From Piper betle (Eukaryota > Streptophyta > Magnoliopsida > Piperales > Piperaceae), in contig JAURVB010014899.1 of NCBI GenBank assembly GCA_033002965.1, forward strand, positions 62,001-126,000: a stretch of 64,000 nucleotides of DNA. Direction: 5' to 3'. The notes below the pieces were generated by a model. The model saw only the letters and a list, made by a program, of their open reading frames with translations. It was not told the DNA's origin and did no database searches. The first letter of the stretch is position 1; each line of letters opens with the position of its first letter. Both the position numbers and the translations under genes were made by a program. Shown here piece after piece: positions 12,021-24,161 of this stretch.

Positions 12021-15000
12021 TCAAGCCTTAGCCTCCTCAGATGACGTTGCAACAGGTTCTCCTTCTTCCACCTTCCCTTTCCCGGCTTCCTCCTCTTTCG
12101 CCGCCCCTCCTGAATATATAAAAGGCAATTGCTCCAAAATGTCACAACTCTTATAATAATTGAAACTACGGCAGGTAAGGGCGGATGAAAAACATGTTCT
12201 GTTTCTGTTAAAATTTTGTGTGACATTGATTCTGTTTCTTTATTTTTTTGCTTGTACGAAAGAAGAAATTGTACAAGAGACGAAAATTCTTCTTCTAATT
12301 ACCTTCCTCATCCTTAGGCTCATCCATGTCAAGATCATAATCATCATCCCCACCCAAGCCCAGCTTCTGCGTCAACAACAATTTAGTTAGCATATTTTAA
12401 AAAATGTTTTAAAGTAGTCACACCAACATTAATATTTTAGCTTTAGTTAACTATTACATACATAACTCGATGACCTAAAAATGCAAAATAAATCGTTAAC
12501 CAGCTTGGTTTCAGCTGATAAGTGATGCAGAGCATCTATCAGTATTTTATTCGATTTATATTATTTTATACTTCAAGGATTTATTTGTAATTTTCTTAAC
12601 TTAAGGATATTTTGTGAATTATTTAATTATAAAGTAAAGAATAGTCTTTTATTGTATGTAGACTTTGATGAATTGGTTATTGAATTGGCTGTGTGCCTCT
12701 CAAGATTTCCTTCTATTTTGTCTATTTTGTTATCCCATTTCGAATTTATTTTTTTCCCTTCGAAATTCCCTCTTTCGGCAATTTAAGAGTCATCTAATTT
12801 CCAAATTACTAGTTATCCCCAATATATATTATCTATTGTATATTGGATTACTTAGTGCCAGCCATAAAACCTCACATTTATGGACCATTCCATTAATGAA
12901 TGAAGATTACCTTCAACTATCAAATATCAGCCATGACTCAGTATTCTGCAAGATTGGCACAATGATATATGGTGCATTATAAGAGTTATATTATGAAGAT
13001 GTTTAAGACGACATTCGCATCTTCTTTTTTCTCAATTCAATTTCATTCACCTATTCATATTTCATTTTTGCCCTAGAATCAGGCAATCATGCATGTGGCT
13101 AATCATGAATAGATGGCATGCTGCTCAAACATTCATAAGACAAGAATATAAGAATATAGCACAAATCATGCACTCAACTTATCATGAATTGACTTCTAGC
13201 GGACAGAAGCGATGCAGCAATGTAACAGATGCTGCAGTCATCCAAAGAGAGGTCAAGTACTTACCGAGAAATCCATGCCATCAAAATCCATGCCAGCCTT
13301 CCCTGTTACAAGTACAGCCAAAGTCACATTAGCACAGCATATCAGGGTTACTACATATTCATGATAATAGAAATCCAGTAGATGCTGAGAAGTGAAAATC
13401 ACATTACCATGCTCCTCATCCTCGTCAACCCATTTGTCCCAATCAACTTTCAAGAATACAGGAGCCTTGCCTTCCTGCTTGACTAGCCTAGGCCACCATT
13501 TCTTCTCAGCCTTCACTATTACGTAGACAATAGTCCTCACACCTATACTGACTTTGCTCTCCTATATTAATTATCACCAACCATTTTTTCTCAGCTTTCA
13601 AGAAATCAGATAAAGTGAACTTTACTAATAATTCCTCATCAATACCTCCACATTTATTTTGTCATACAATTCCAGGTCGACCTCATATGTAGTGCCACCA
13701 TCTTTCTTAGCATGAAAGATGAACTTTCCTTCCGGTTCAAGCTTAAGCTTCACGTCTTTGGCATCCGGTAGCTCAACCGTCAAATAAACCTTGTCGGACT
13801 TCTGAGCCCACTTGATCGTAGGGTGTCGGCTGCTCAAGCAAATATATTTCTTTATCAGTATAATTTGCTCAATTTGCTTCCACAAACGTAGTTCATCATC
13901 TATGGTTCTCTAGTGCCATTAGTAATCAAATAATGGTCCGCATGGTTGTGAAAATTTAGATGACTTAACCACTTGTCACAATACATCAAATGATTAAGAA
14001 AGAGAACTATTCAACATTTGAGAATCAGCAAATCAGCTAGAGTGATATATTCAAATTAACTAAAAAGAGATCACATGAACATTATTATTTCAAATTAAAC
14101 AAAGTTATTCTCATCATTCAACCTTTTTTATAATCTAATAGGTAATATTTATTTGAGTCGATATAGAAATATCCACACTAAAATATACTATTTGTTTGCT
14201 TAATATTTACTATCTGAGCAGTGCAAACAATGATTACTAAACAACTTAGTGCATGAACAAACAAGGGTCAAATTGTCCCTTGAAAATTAAAAAGGCAAAT
14301 CAATATTCATCCACGACTGCATTTTCAATAGATTGAATTTTTCTCTGTTGCTAGATAAATTTAGATAGTTTGACCAAGTATCCGTGCAACTCAAATGGTT
14401 CGAAAAGTGCCCCCATTTAATATTCACTTTAAATTGTTGGCATCAAATAAATATAAATTCTAGAAAGATCTAAATGGTCAGCCGAATCGAAGTGGTATAA
14501 ACTTAGATATATTTTATTTATAGAAAGAAATAGTATAAGTTCAATATATTTTGTATAAGAAATTATCACTATTAGTATTCCATTTTTTTTAAAAAAACCT
14601 ACATTCTTTCTGATGTCATAAGAATAAATTGGAAATATTATCTACAAATGGAAGACCTTCTTAGAAGCATTCATTGTTATTTTCAATACAAAATACATTA
14701 TATTCTACTCGTCTTTTATGAAATACATGAAATATGTAGAAATTAAATATATATTACAAAATATAAATAAGATAAAAACTTATTTTGCAGTGGAATAGAT
14801 CAATGGACAAGAGTTACCACACTCGCAAGTGAAGACTTGATCACTAATAAAAAGGATTTTCACGACCACCTATCACCCCTCTCCTACAAAACATTGTAAC
14901 TCTTTTTTTCTTTTACTTTATTACGGTGGGGAGAAGATATCATATTTAATTAACTTAAGACTAAATCAAAATTAATCTCTTGATTGATTTAGGCACTAAA

Positions 15001-15248
15001 AAAATACGCCAACAAAATAAATACAAATGTTGGCGTGATTGACTCTAAAAATTTGTTATAGATATAACATGTTAAGATGATCAGATGGTTTATAGAGAAT
15101 CACCCACAGAAATACCGGTAATAGAAGCTAACACAGAGTATAAGAGTAACATGGAATTCTTGGAAGGAAATCTGTATACCCAGAAGTTGAGATTATGGAG
15201 AGGAGGTATTATAACTTGCATGCTAAAACACCTCGGTACTTACCTCAT
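12021..15248 (-). CDS. p23: HSP90 co-chaperone p23 (CS domain), six exons
   Basis: The rebuilt coding exons on the minus strand are 15248-15244, 13829-13646, 13561-13408, 13302-13265, 12366-12303 and 12109-12021. All junctions are GT-AG and in phase, giving 177 aa. The first exon contributes only ATG AG. Exons 2-3 form the CS domain: RHPTIKWAQKSDKVYLTVEL, LPDAKDVKLKLEPEGKF, YEVDLELYDKINVEESK, then the p23 signature KVDWDKWVDEDEE. Exon 4 gives the GMDFDGMDFS segment, and exons 5-6 an acidic tail ending EEAKA. In plants p23 binds the ATP-bound HSP90 N-domain and slows its ATPase in the cytosol and nucleus. Introns 1 and 4 are about 1.4 kb and 0.9 kb. The exon 2 acceptor is a tandem GAGCAG, so a one-serine length variant is possible. 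The gene looks intact. Confidence 0.93.
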
Positions 15249-15540
15249 CTTCCACAGTTGCGAAAGCTGCGAAAAACGAGAAAGCAAACGCAGGAATTTG
15301 GAGAAGAGAGAAGAGACCAAAAGATGGTTGTCCCTCCCGCGGTGACGTTAGAGTGGGGAAGAAATTAACATGGCTACGACAAGGGAGGCAAGAACAACTT
15401 GGGATGGGATGAGGAAATGGGGAGGGAGGAGAAGGTTGAAGAAGCGGCTCGAATGCTCCAGAACCGCGGACAAAGCGCAAGCTCTTCCTCGTGGGTTGGA
15501 GGTTTTGCTTTCTCCGATTCTTTGGATAGGGCTGTAATCG
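15249..15540 (-). promoter_or_regulatory. Probable p23 5' UTR / proximal upstream region
   Basis: Upstream of the p23 start on the minus strand the sequence turns C/T-rich (CTTCTCC-type runs, about 15400-15450), as plant 5' leaders often do. The ATG sits five bases before the GTAAGT donor, so most of exon 1 must be leader. No TATA box could be assigned with confidence. Confidence 0.35.
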
Positions 15541-17929
15541 GCTCCCCGTTATTGCTCGATTAATAATATTTCTTATGTAAATTTTTTTTATTGTAATTAC
15601 ATTATTAATAGAGTTTAAGGTATTCTACCCTAAGCCAGTTGTTATCGTTTTGCCTAGGATAAATAGTTGACTAATAGTTAAATTTTCATCGTTTTTATAT
15701 ATCATAAATTAATAATATTAAGTAGGTTATAAATTATAATTATCTAAATTAATTTTTTATTTATAAAAAATAAAATATTCTAACCACCTAAATTATAGTA
15801 AATTAATATTACAAACTAGGAAATGAGAAAGTAAAAAATATAGATTGATGATTGATAATCTCATCGAAGAGTAACTTTAATAATTAAATATTTTAAGATT
15901 CGGGTTTATAGTTAAAAATAAAATGACTAAATTACAATTGATTAAATCAACCAAATAATTATAGTAAAGCCTTTTAACCCAGCATACGATCTTCTTTGGC
16001 CTATAACCAACTACCTAATTAACATCTCTAATCCAACCCACTATTTAATATGAAATCGTCTTTAGTGTAACCCATCATTTAACACGAAATCATGAAGCTT
16101 TGATACCATTTATAAATAACTTGGCCTAAAGTGTACCATTAATTATGAAGCTTTAATATCATTTGTAATAATCCAACCTAAAATGTAATATAATAGACTA
16201 AGTCATTTTTTCACATGTAGTTAATCTATTTTCACTTATAAATAAGATTTTACCCATAAATAAGAGATGTAGAACTAGCTCTAGCTCACGACCTTTTTAA
16301 CCCATTACCAATCTGAAACTATTTGTAACGACTCGGCTCAAAGTACAAATTAATGAGCTAAGTCATCATGGTTAATTAAAGTTAAAGATCAATAATCTAT
16401 TTTTACTTATAAACATGATCTTATCTTAGTAAGTATTAAGTGTGAGACTAAATTGAGAGATCTCGTAATTAATATTTGAAATTGGTTCCTTTAAATTAAT
16501 TAAGTTTTTCAGCATTTATTTATATGGTCAAATAAGTTCATCACCATTTATGCTTCATATAATTTGGATTTGTTGGTAAACGGGTAAATTGAGTGACCAT
16601 TTACACTAATAACTGCACAGTTATGTTGCACCTTTGTTACATTTACAATGAACTTCTTTTATATCCAATTTGGATTTAATTTATTAGAACAAATATCAAT
16701 TGCCTTCTATAATTACTTAAATAAGTGCTTAGCCTCTATGGAAGTCAACTAATCACTCAACACCCTCCTTTAAAAAATATCAATTAATCATCTTCAACAG
16801 ACAAATGTCATTAAATAACCATTTGGTGGGCTCTCAACCGATTAATAGATGATGTGGTACTGCTATCAGTAAATAAAATTAATCAAAATTAATTAACATT
16901 TAAAATAAAATATTATAAAATAAAAAATATGTAATAAAATAAAATGTATAATAATTAGATAAATAAATTAATATTTTATTTAATTTTCCATCAAGGGCAT
17001 TTTAAACTGCATGTGAGACGAAATATCATTATTTAAAATTAAATTAATAGTATAAAGTTAAATAAAATGAAATATTTTATTATTATCTCAAATTTATATT
17101 TAAAATAAATATTTTGATTTAAATTTTAATTAATTTTACCTTATGAGGTGACACTGCTACATCACGATCAATGTTTTTTTATAATATATTTTTCTAAAAA
17201 TTAATTTTATAAAAAAATGTTGAAAAGACAGTTTTGATTCAGTTTTTATTTAAAAGAAACCAAGTTTTATTCAAATCTAGCCGAAAACATGAGGGTATTT
17301 TAGATATTAAGCGAAAAAAAATTGTTGAATCATAAAATTTATATGAAGTATTGTTGAATTATGAATAGTGTATCTTCCTAATATTTAATTTTAAATTTCT
17401 CTTAAGATAATTATAAAATACAAGTATAATGAAATCGAGAGTTAGAACTGCAGAGCCAAAAACAGGTCATCTCATCTAAAAGAACATGTACGGGGGGAGA
17501 TGAAATTAGTAGAAGTTAGTAACGTTAAATTGAAAGACAAATAATAGCAGGGGAATGATTCTTCGACTTGGATCTCGAATGGAATGGGAGGAGTCAAACA
17601 TCGTGCCTGCAGGTCACTGCGTCGCCACTTGTCTATGAACTGTTTGACTCTGTCTTCAGTAGATCATCAAATTCGTAATAATAATTAAATTAAACCTGTA
17701 GGTTTCCATGCTGATAACCTTTTTCTTATGCACCATGTGATTGAGGTTGCCACAACACTCGGGTGGCTATCTCCCAAAACAACCGAGTTGGGCTTAAAGA
17801 TCGATGGCGAAGAAGTTGGCCGGAAGATAGAGACATCAAAGAATATGCACCAACTAAACTGAATTAAATTATGAAGAGATTTATAAGTATTATTATTATT
17901 TGGAAAAGGATCCGGCTATGATCTTTATG

Positions 17930-17980
<51 letters not shown>

Positions 17981-18400
17981 TTCCATGTTTTTTTCTCTCG
18001 AAAACAAGAAGCGGAGCCTTGGGAATGGATCCATCCTAGAAGGATAGGTTGAGGGTGTGCGGCCGGTTATGATATTTTGATACTTCTCGTCAACAAAGGT
18101 TGGTAAGGACGTGGCTTCCCACGCTTCTGGTTGGAATTGGCTAAGAATAGAATGCATTTCTCAATTCCTGCAACGTGGGATCATAGAGAGAAGCGCGAGA
18201 GAAGGACAAGGGTCGGGTGTGGAAGCGGGGTAGATGAAGTCCCGCGTCGTTTAATCAATCCACTGGTTGGAAGTTGGAACTAAGGTCTACCATGATCATG
18301 AACGGCTTCTGTTTCTTCTGATATCAACCACCTCCATACCATCTCTCTCTCGTTTCCCCCTGGTTCTCATATGCCGAAATGTTACATTCATTCATTTATA
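15541..18400. other. Intergenic region, no gene seen
   Basis: Mostly A/T-rich DNA with short repeats (for example two related ATTATGAAGCTTTAATA-like stretches near 16090-16160). No protein similarity or RNA fold was recognised. The ORF near 17864-18157 is created by the ATT microsatellite. The last ~150 bases probably hold the promoter and leader of the acyltransferase gene that follows. Confidence 0.5.
17927..17982. repeat. (ATT)n microsatellite
   Basis: A run of about 18 perfect ATT trinucleotides lies in intergenic DNA; on the minus strand it would read as poly-asparagine. Confidence 0.95.
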
Positions 18401-18509
18401 TACTTCTGGTTGATTATGAGATGATGGGTTTGGGAAGATGGTCTTAATGCGTTCGGCGTATCGTGTGTTGTGAGAGCTTCTATGTGGAGCAATTCGTAGC
18501 TGAGAAAGG

Positions 18510-20867
18510 ATGTCTGCACCCTCTCCTGTTCGGCTTTACAAAGCTTGGAAAGGAAACAACGTCAGTTTTTTTAATATCGCTTTCATAATTTCTCGGATCG
18601 ACTTTTGATTTGATAAACTTTTCTTTTCAACTCTTGGAATCTGCATCATGTATGGAATGCGATATAAATGTTTGATTTAATTAATGGACGCGCATCTCGA
18701 TCATGTCATTCTCTATCTTTGATTTTTGTAGTCCATATATATTTGCATAATTAGGCATCAGAAAAAAATGAAAAGAAAAAGAATCGTTTAAACTTAGAGA
18801 TGAGAAATTCTGTTGTTGTTGCTGCTATTCCGCAACGTAACATGACTATTTTTGCGTTTTGGTCTTTCCAGAGGTTTTTCTGTAGGGGAAGGCTCGTATT
18901 CGGTTCAGATGTGGCGTCACTATTTCTAACCTCCCTTCTCATAGGAGGTCCTGCAATTGCATTTTGTACAAGCGTGGCCAAGAAAATGAAGGAATATGAT
19001 TTGCTAATTGTAGCGTCGGTTCTTGGTGTTGCTGTGACTATAACCATCTTAGTAAGCTTCTATACCTTAAACCTCCGTTAATTTATTTATTTTTTCCTTT
19101 TCTTTTGAAACTCTTCCATTGGTTTCTATATCTCTGTTGTTGGATTCAAAAAATTGTTGATTAAGCTGAAATGAAAAATACTCATAGGGGACTGAAAATT
19201 TTTCATTTTCTGTCTGTCTGCAGATCATGTTCTCGTATTCTTATTTCCTAAATAAATGTTCATCATATCAAAGAAAGTGCTAGGTCTTTGTTGATATGAA
19301 AATGCACTGCATAGTGTCTAATGTAAACTAAAGGCAACTTTTAGCTACAATTGTTTTTCTTGAGGTGGCATCAGTAGGTATATACCAGAATCTTATTTCT
19401 CCTTGTTTAACACAATACAGGATTTAGTTTTCCTCTTCTTGACATCTGCTAGAGATCCAGGAATAGTTCCCAGAAATGCGCGGCCACCAGAATCTGATGA
19501 AGCATTTGACATGGCTACTCCATCAATGGAGTGGGTTCATGGACGGACACCCCATTTAAAATTACCTCGAACGAAGGACGTTGTTGTGAATGGCGTTGTG
19601 GTGAGAGTGAAGTACTGTGATACGTGCCTTCTGTATCGTCCACCTCGAACTTCCCATTGCTCTATATGCAACAATTGTGTTCAAAGATTTGATCATCACT
19701 GCCCGTGGGTTGGACAGTGCATTGGACTAGTAAGTCTAATCCGGTGCTTACAATTTATGTTTTATTTTTTCTTGGTGCTTCTACATAGTATTACTAGGAG
19801 TCAGGAGATCTGGTTATCAAATAAAACTCTCCCCCCAGTTCCGGAAACACTGTGTGGTATAAATGAATATTTTGGATCTTTAATTTTTTGTTTACTAAAT
19901 GTTCATAGATCTAAATCTCACACCATCGTAATTTTTCTGCAGCGCAATTATCGATACTTCTTCCTATTTATCTCCTTCTCAACCTTTCTATGCATATATG
20001 TGTTTGGTTTTTCTTGGTTGAACATCATCGTACAAGCACACAGATACGAATCCGTGCACAAAACCTTATCTAATGAGATCCTATCAGTAGTGCTGATTGT
20101 ATACTCCTTCATAGCTGTCTGGTTTGTTGGTGGTCTCACTGCCTTTCACCTCTACCTTATCGGCACAAATCAGGTGAGAACTATTATAGACTATCTTGAA
20201 AGCAATTATTTAAGCATCATCTACTTAATTTTTTTCTTTCAAGAAGTGTCTATGGATGATAGTAGTTTTCATTCAAGGAGTGTCTATGGATGGTACAATT
20301 AATTGACACATGGGGTAAGATTATGTTTTTTAAAGCTTACTGGATGATTGTTCATTGTTATTGCAGACAACATATGAGAACTTCCGTTATAGGTATGACA
20401 AAAAGGAGAATCCATATAATAAGGGCTTCATAAAGAACTTCAAGGAATTGTTTTTTGCTCAAGTTCCGCCCTCTTTAAATGATTTTCGATCATGGGTTAT
20501 CGAGGAACCCACGGATGTTGGAGCTGTTACTCCAACCTCTATTGTTCCAAGTGTCAATGTTGACACAAAAGAGGAAGTGGACGTAGAAATGGCCAGATTT
20601 AGTGGCAGCATTCCAGTTCCAAGCATACTACGAAGCTTGGATTATAGTGGCATTGATGAATCTTTGAAGGGAAAAATCAAACCCGAAGACAATGACGATG
20701 ATGCTTTCTTCTTCCCAGTTGCACGTGAACGAACTCAGTCCGATCAAATCGACATAACTGTTGATAGTAAGGTACAGGATAGAATGGATGAGAATACTGA
20801 TGAAGGATGTGAATCTCTTAAAAGTTCAACCCCACTTGATCGTGGTAATGGGGCTCTCCGGTTGTAA
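18510..20867 (+). CDS. PAT: DHHC-type protein S-acyltransferase (PAT), five exons
   Basis: The coding exons are 18510-18560, 18872-19051, 19421-19729, 19943-20173 and 20367-20867. All have GT-AG borders and lengths divisible by three, giving 423 aa. It begins [17 protein letters not shown], the usual plant PAT opening. Two membrane segments fall around residues 30-50 and 63-84, then DPG at 89-91. The cysteine-rich domain starts at about 143 ([20 protein letters not shown]) with DHHC at 168-171 and VGQCIG. Two more membrane segments lie in exon 4, followed by the TTxE motif at 258-261 (TTYE) and NPYN. The C-terminal tail is hydrophilic and acidic. The enzyme transfers palmitate to cysteines of membrane-associated proteins, probably in Golgi, vesicle or plasma membranes. 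Reading on past the exon 3 donor gives a longer ORF, but the exon 4 start RNYRYFF matches the family continuation. Confidence 0.93.
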
Positions 20868-21700
20868 CTCAGCTATCAATGTTTGCTTCGATGCATAATG
20901 GTACCAAACGAATGAAACTTTGCTTATGATTTCTATGTGTTGGTTGGCTGTGCAAGGAGCCGCTCGTCGAGAGAATTATATATAGCTGACGGAGAAGTGC
21001 AATGGCTTCAAATTGAACGGAAACAGTAATAGAAGAAGCATCAGTCGTCCGGTTTTGTCATGGAGAATTATATAAAGTGTCTAAATGTTGGCACTCTCGC
21101 CATCCAGAGACAAATTTTAAAAGATAAACGAGTTTAGTGTCTTTTCACAAACTGTATTATTGAAATTGTAAAAAAATATTCTTTCCAGTAGATGCTTGGA
21201 GTTTATATGCATGCTTTACTTCAAAACTGGAACATCTTGTTAGTTAGGCTTTTGATTAGATGGACTTGTATCACTAGCCAAGACGCGCAACGCACTTTGC
21301 AACTACAGACGTTTTGTCATATAAATTGATTAAAAATATTAAAATATTTATAATTTTAATAGAAAATGCAGTTTGTCGTTTCAGAGAAATCCCAAGACCC
21401 TGGCATTTTAAATGCCTCCCCAACTTAAAAAATGTTAAGTTGTCAGCCAGAGGGATAAAAAAATGTCCCCTAGCATTTCAAAGGCAACGTTTAGCTGGCA
21501 CTACTAAACACGAGGCCACCTCCCTTCCAGCTTCTTCTCTCCCTTCTCCATTTGCCTCAAAGATAGAAAAGAATGACTTTTGAGTCAAAAAGCTCACTTT
21601 CCCCTCTCGTCCTACTCCCGCTTGTACCCGTTTCACTGCGTTTTCGTGCGCGCTCTCTTGGCTGATCCACAAGCTCTGAATCTCCAAGTCCAAGCTTTGG
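20868..21700. other. PAT 3' region and SUVH upstream region
   Basis: There is no coding sequence. The first ~300 bases are probably the acyltransferase 3' UTR. Positions 21490-21700 are C/T-rich and likely contain the promoter and start of the leader of the SUVH gene. No TATA box is assigned. Confidence 0.4.
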
Positions 21701-21758
21701 TGTTTGGTGCTTTTATCAAACCTCTCTCGTATCCCGGCCAAGCTCGAGGTGAATAAGG

Positions 21759-21867
21759 GTAAGCTTCCCTTGCGTTCTTGATTCATTATTTGAGATGAAG
21801 AGATAGTGAAAGTGTTTTTTTCATTTCATTGTTTCTCCACGGCTCTTCTTTTTTCACTTATTTGCAG
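21759..21867 (+). promoter_or_regulatory. Probable 5' UTR intron of the SUVH gene
   Basis: A good donor (GGGTAAGC at 21757) and a pyrimidine-rich acceptor (TTATTTGCAG ending 21867) enclose a T-rich 109-base stretch just upstream of the first ATG at 21968. A leader intron ahead of an otherwise intronless coding region is common in plant SUVH genes (established knowledge); its use here is inference. Confidence 0.5.
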
Positions 21868-21967
21868 CCGATCGGAGCCGACCTGGTAGTTGATTGTCGG
21901 AGTTTTTTTAAGCGGGAGGGGTTGAAAAGTTTGGTGCTTTACAGCCTTAGCTAGCAAGAGGGCTGGT

Positions 21968-22150
21968 ATGGAGCGGAGATCTGGGAGCGATCCAATCCTG
22001 GAAGCGGAGATACTAGACGTGCAACCTCTGCGCACCTTAGCACCGGTTTATCCAGGCCCTTATGGTTACGGCGGCCCCTTTCCAGCTGGTGCCACAAATG
22101 TCCCTCCTCCCTACTCTTCCTCCAACCCCTTGGGATGCCAGCCCCCCTCC
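21968..22150 (+). other. True SUVH N-terminus in a different reading frame
   Basis: An ATG at 21968 opens MERRSGSDPILEAEILDVQP, then LRTLAPVYPGP, which is the conserved start of plant SUVH1/SUVH3 proteins (MER...LD.KPLR.L.PVFP). It lies 94 bases upstream of the first ATG of the long ORF and in another frame. The frames overlap from 22062 to about 22230. Removing one C from the C-run near 22140-22150 would join them. Either the genome carries a one-base insertion or the assembly has a homopolymer error. Confidence 0.75.
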
Positions 22151-24161
22151 TTACAACCCTATGTATTATTACGGCCATGCCAATGCCAATGCCCATGCCC
22201 ATGCCCATGCCCAGCCAGCGGCTGCTAAACAGGACACCGGCACCCCCCAGCGCGGCGACTCTGGTGAATCCCCACCCACCGTTTCCGGCGATGCTGCATC
22301 TGACGTTGAAATAGTCGGGTGCACCAATAAGAGTTCCTCCACCGATCCTGCTCCCTCGCCCTCCAAGGTTTCCAACGGCGGTCAGAAGGGGAGCCCGGCA
22401 AAGTCTGCCCGGAGGAAGATGGGTGCTAGGAAAAGCACCGGGGCATGGAAAAGGAGTAGGAATATGCCACCTCCGGGTGTACCTTCCGAGGAACCTACTC
22501 CTAGTTCCCGCCGACGGCGGAGTGGCAGCCGCAAGCCCAAACCTACGGCTAGCTCCAGTCATCTTCTCGCGTCCTTGGTTGCGGCGGAAGATGCTAGGGA
22601 GTCCGTGGAGAGGACGCTTATCATCTTTGATGGCCTGCGAAGGAGGCTTTCCCAGATTGAGGACTCCTCCAAGAGCGGCAGCGCAACCACCGCCGCCGGG
22701 ACCGTGGGGTCCTCCTCCTCGCACCGACCTGACCTTAAAGCTGGGTCCACCATGTCCACCCAAGGCCTTAGGGTGAATGCTGCTAAGCGAGTGGGGGCAG
22801 TCCCCGGGGTTGAAATTGGGGACATCTTCTTCTTCAGGTTTGAGATGTGTCTTGTTGGTTTACACTCTCCCAGTATGGCCGGAATCGACTACATGGTAGT
22901 CAAATCTGGTAAGGCGGAGGACCCTATCGCCGTGAGTATAGTGTCCTCCGGTGTGTATGAAAACGATACCGCTGATTCCGATGTGTTGATCTATTCTGGC
23001 CAGGGAGGGATCACCACTCCTGGGAAGCAAGTGGATAACCAGAAGCTGGAGCGGGGGAATCTGGCCTTGCAGAAAAGCATGGACAAGGGTAATGACATAC
23101 GGGTGGTACGTGGTGTCAAGGACGCAGCAAATCCTACTAGCAAGATTTATATCTACGACGGCCTTTACCGAGTCCAAGAGTCATGGACTGAACAAGGTAA
23201 AGCCGGATTCTCTGTTTTCAAGTTTAAGTTGGTGAGGTTGCAGGGGCAACGCGAAGGTAGCGCCTGCTGGAAGAGGATCCAGCCGTGGAAAGACGATCCT
23301 TTCAGTAGGCCTTCTATCATTCTGCCGGATATTTCATCTGGGCTTGAGAAGATACCTATTTGCCTCGTTAACGAAGTTGATCGTGAGAAGGGGCCTGCCT
23401 ATTTCTCCTACGCCACCAAAGTGAAGTACTTGAAGCCCGTCGAGTCTGTTCAACCTTTGCCCAACTGCCAGTGCCTCAACTCTTGTAGTTTTTCTGGCTC
23501 TAAATGCTCTTGCAAGCATCTAAATGGGGGACTTCTACCGTTCACCTCTAATGGGCTTCTTGTGGTTCGCAAGCAGGTGATTTATGAGTGTGGTTCTTGT
23601 AGCTGTTCGATTAACTGTAAAAATCGAGTTTCTCAAAAGGGAATCAATATTCGGTTTGAGGTTTTCAGAACCAAGGACAAGGGCTGGGGATTGCGCTCGT
23701 GGGACCCTATCCGAACAGGTTCCTTCATTTGTGAGTTTGTGGGTGAAGTTAGTGATTATGCTGATTTCGCTAATGCGGAAAATGGCAACGACTACGTGTT
23801 TGATGCTACTGCTTGGAGTACTGAGCATTCCTTTAATTGGAACTACAGAAAGGAACTAATAGCAGAAGAGGATATTTCCAGCTCTGATATTTCTTTGATG
23901 CCGTTGTCGATGGTTGTAAATGCCAAAAGAATGGGCAATATATCCCGCTTCATGAACCATAGTTGCTCCCCAAATGTCTTCTGGCAGCCTGTGATGTTTG
24001 ATCACAGGGACGAGCGCTATCCGCACATTATGTTTTATGCAATTAAACATATCCCTCCACTGACAGAGTTGGCATATGATTATGGATCAAAGGGCAGTAA
24101 CTCTCAGAAGAAAAAATGCTTATGTGGATCACCAAAGTGCATGGGTTTTTTCACCAACTAG
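22062..24161 (+). CDS. SUVH1: SUVH1/3-type histone H3 lysine-9 methyltransferase (SRA-preSET-SET)
   Basis: An uninterrupted 699-codon ORF, no introns. An N-terminal proline- and basic-rich region includes an NANAHAHAHAHA repeat (about 41-50) and the helix SVERTLIIFDGLRRRLSQIE (181-200). The SRA/YDG domain, about 245-395, includes GVEIGDIFFFRFEMCLVGLH, HSPSMAGIDY and YIYDGLYRVQESW, and binds methylated DNA. The pre-SET zinc cluster is at about 467-523 (CQCLNSC, CSCKH, YECGSCSCSINCKN). The SET domain, about 528-676, contains GWGLRSWDPI, RFMNHSCSPNVFWQP (NHSCSPN at 632-638, cofactor and catalytic core) and ELAYDYG. The post-SET motif is CLCGSPKC (687-694). The usual role is H3K9 methylation or reading of methylated DNA in chromatin. 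The start at 22062 is only the first ATG of this frame; the genuine N-terminus appears upstream in another frame at 21968. Confidence 0.93.
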   Translation: MVTAAPFQLVPQMSLLPTLPPTPWDASPPPYNPMYYYGHANANAHAHAHAQPAAAKQDTGTPQRGDSGESPPTVSGDAASDVEIVGCTNKSSSTDPAPSPSKVSNGGQKGSPAKSARRKMGARKSTGAWKRSRNMPPPGVPSEEPTPSSRRRRSGSRKPKPTASSSHLLASLVAAEDARESVERTLIIFDGLRRRLSQIEDSSKSGSATTAAGTVGSSSSHRPDLKAGSTMSTQGLRVNAAKRVGAVPGVEIGDIFFFRFEMCLVGLHSPSMAGIDYMVVKSGKAEDPIAVSIVSSGVYENDTADSDVLIYSGQGGITTPGKQVDNQKLERGNLALQKSMDKGNDIRVVRGVKDAANPTSKIYIYDGLYRVQESWTEQGKAGFSVFKFKLVRLQGQREGSACWKRIQPWKDDPFSRPSIILPDISSGLEKIPICLVNEVDREKGPAYFSYATKVKYLKPVESVQPLPNCQCLNSCSFSGSKCSCKHLNGGLLPFTSNGLLVVRKQVIYECGSCSCSINCKNRVSQKGINIRFEVFRTKDKGWGLRSWDPIRTGSFICEFVGEVSDYADFANAENGNDYVFDATAWSTEHSFNWNYRKELIAEEDISSSDISLMPLSMVVNAKRMGNISRFMNHSCSPNVFWQPVMFDHRDERYPHIMFYAIKHIPPLTELAYDYGSKGSNSQKKKCLCGSPKCMGFFTN

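Noticed and set aside
17864..18157. ORF with a poly-asparagine run
   Set aside because: Created by the ATT microsatellite; no flanking domain.
19730..19942. Acyltransferase reading frame continuing past exon 3
   Set aside because: It begins with GTAAGT and ends with a TTTCTGCAG acceptor; the next exon restores the family sequence RNYRYFF, so this is an intron that happens to be open.
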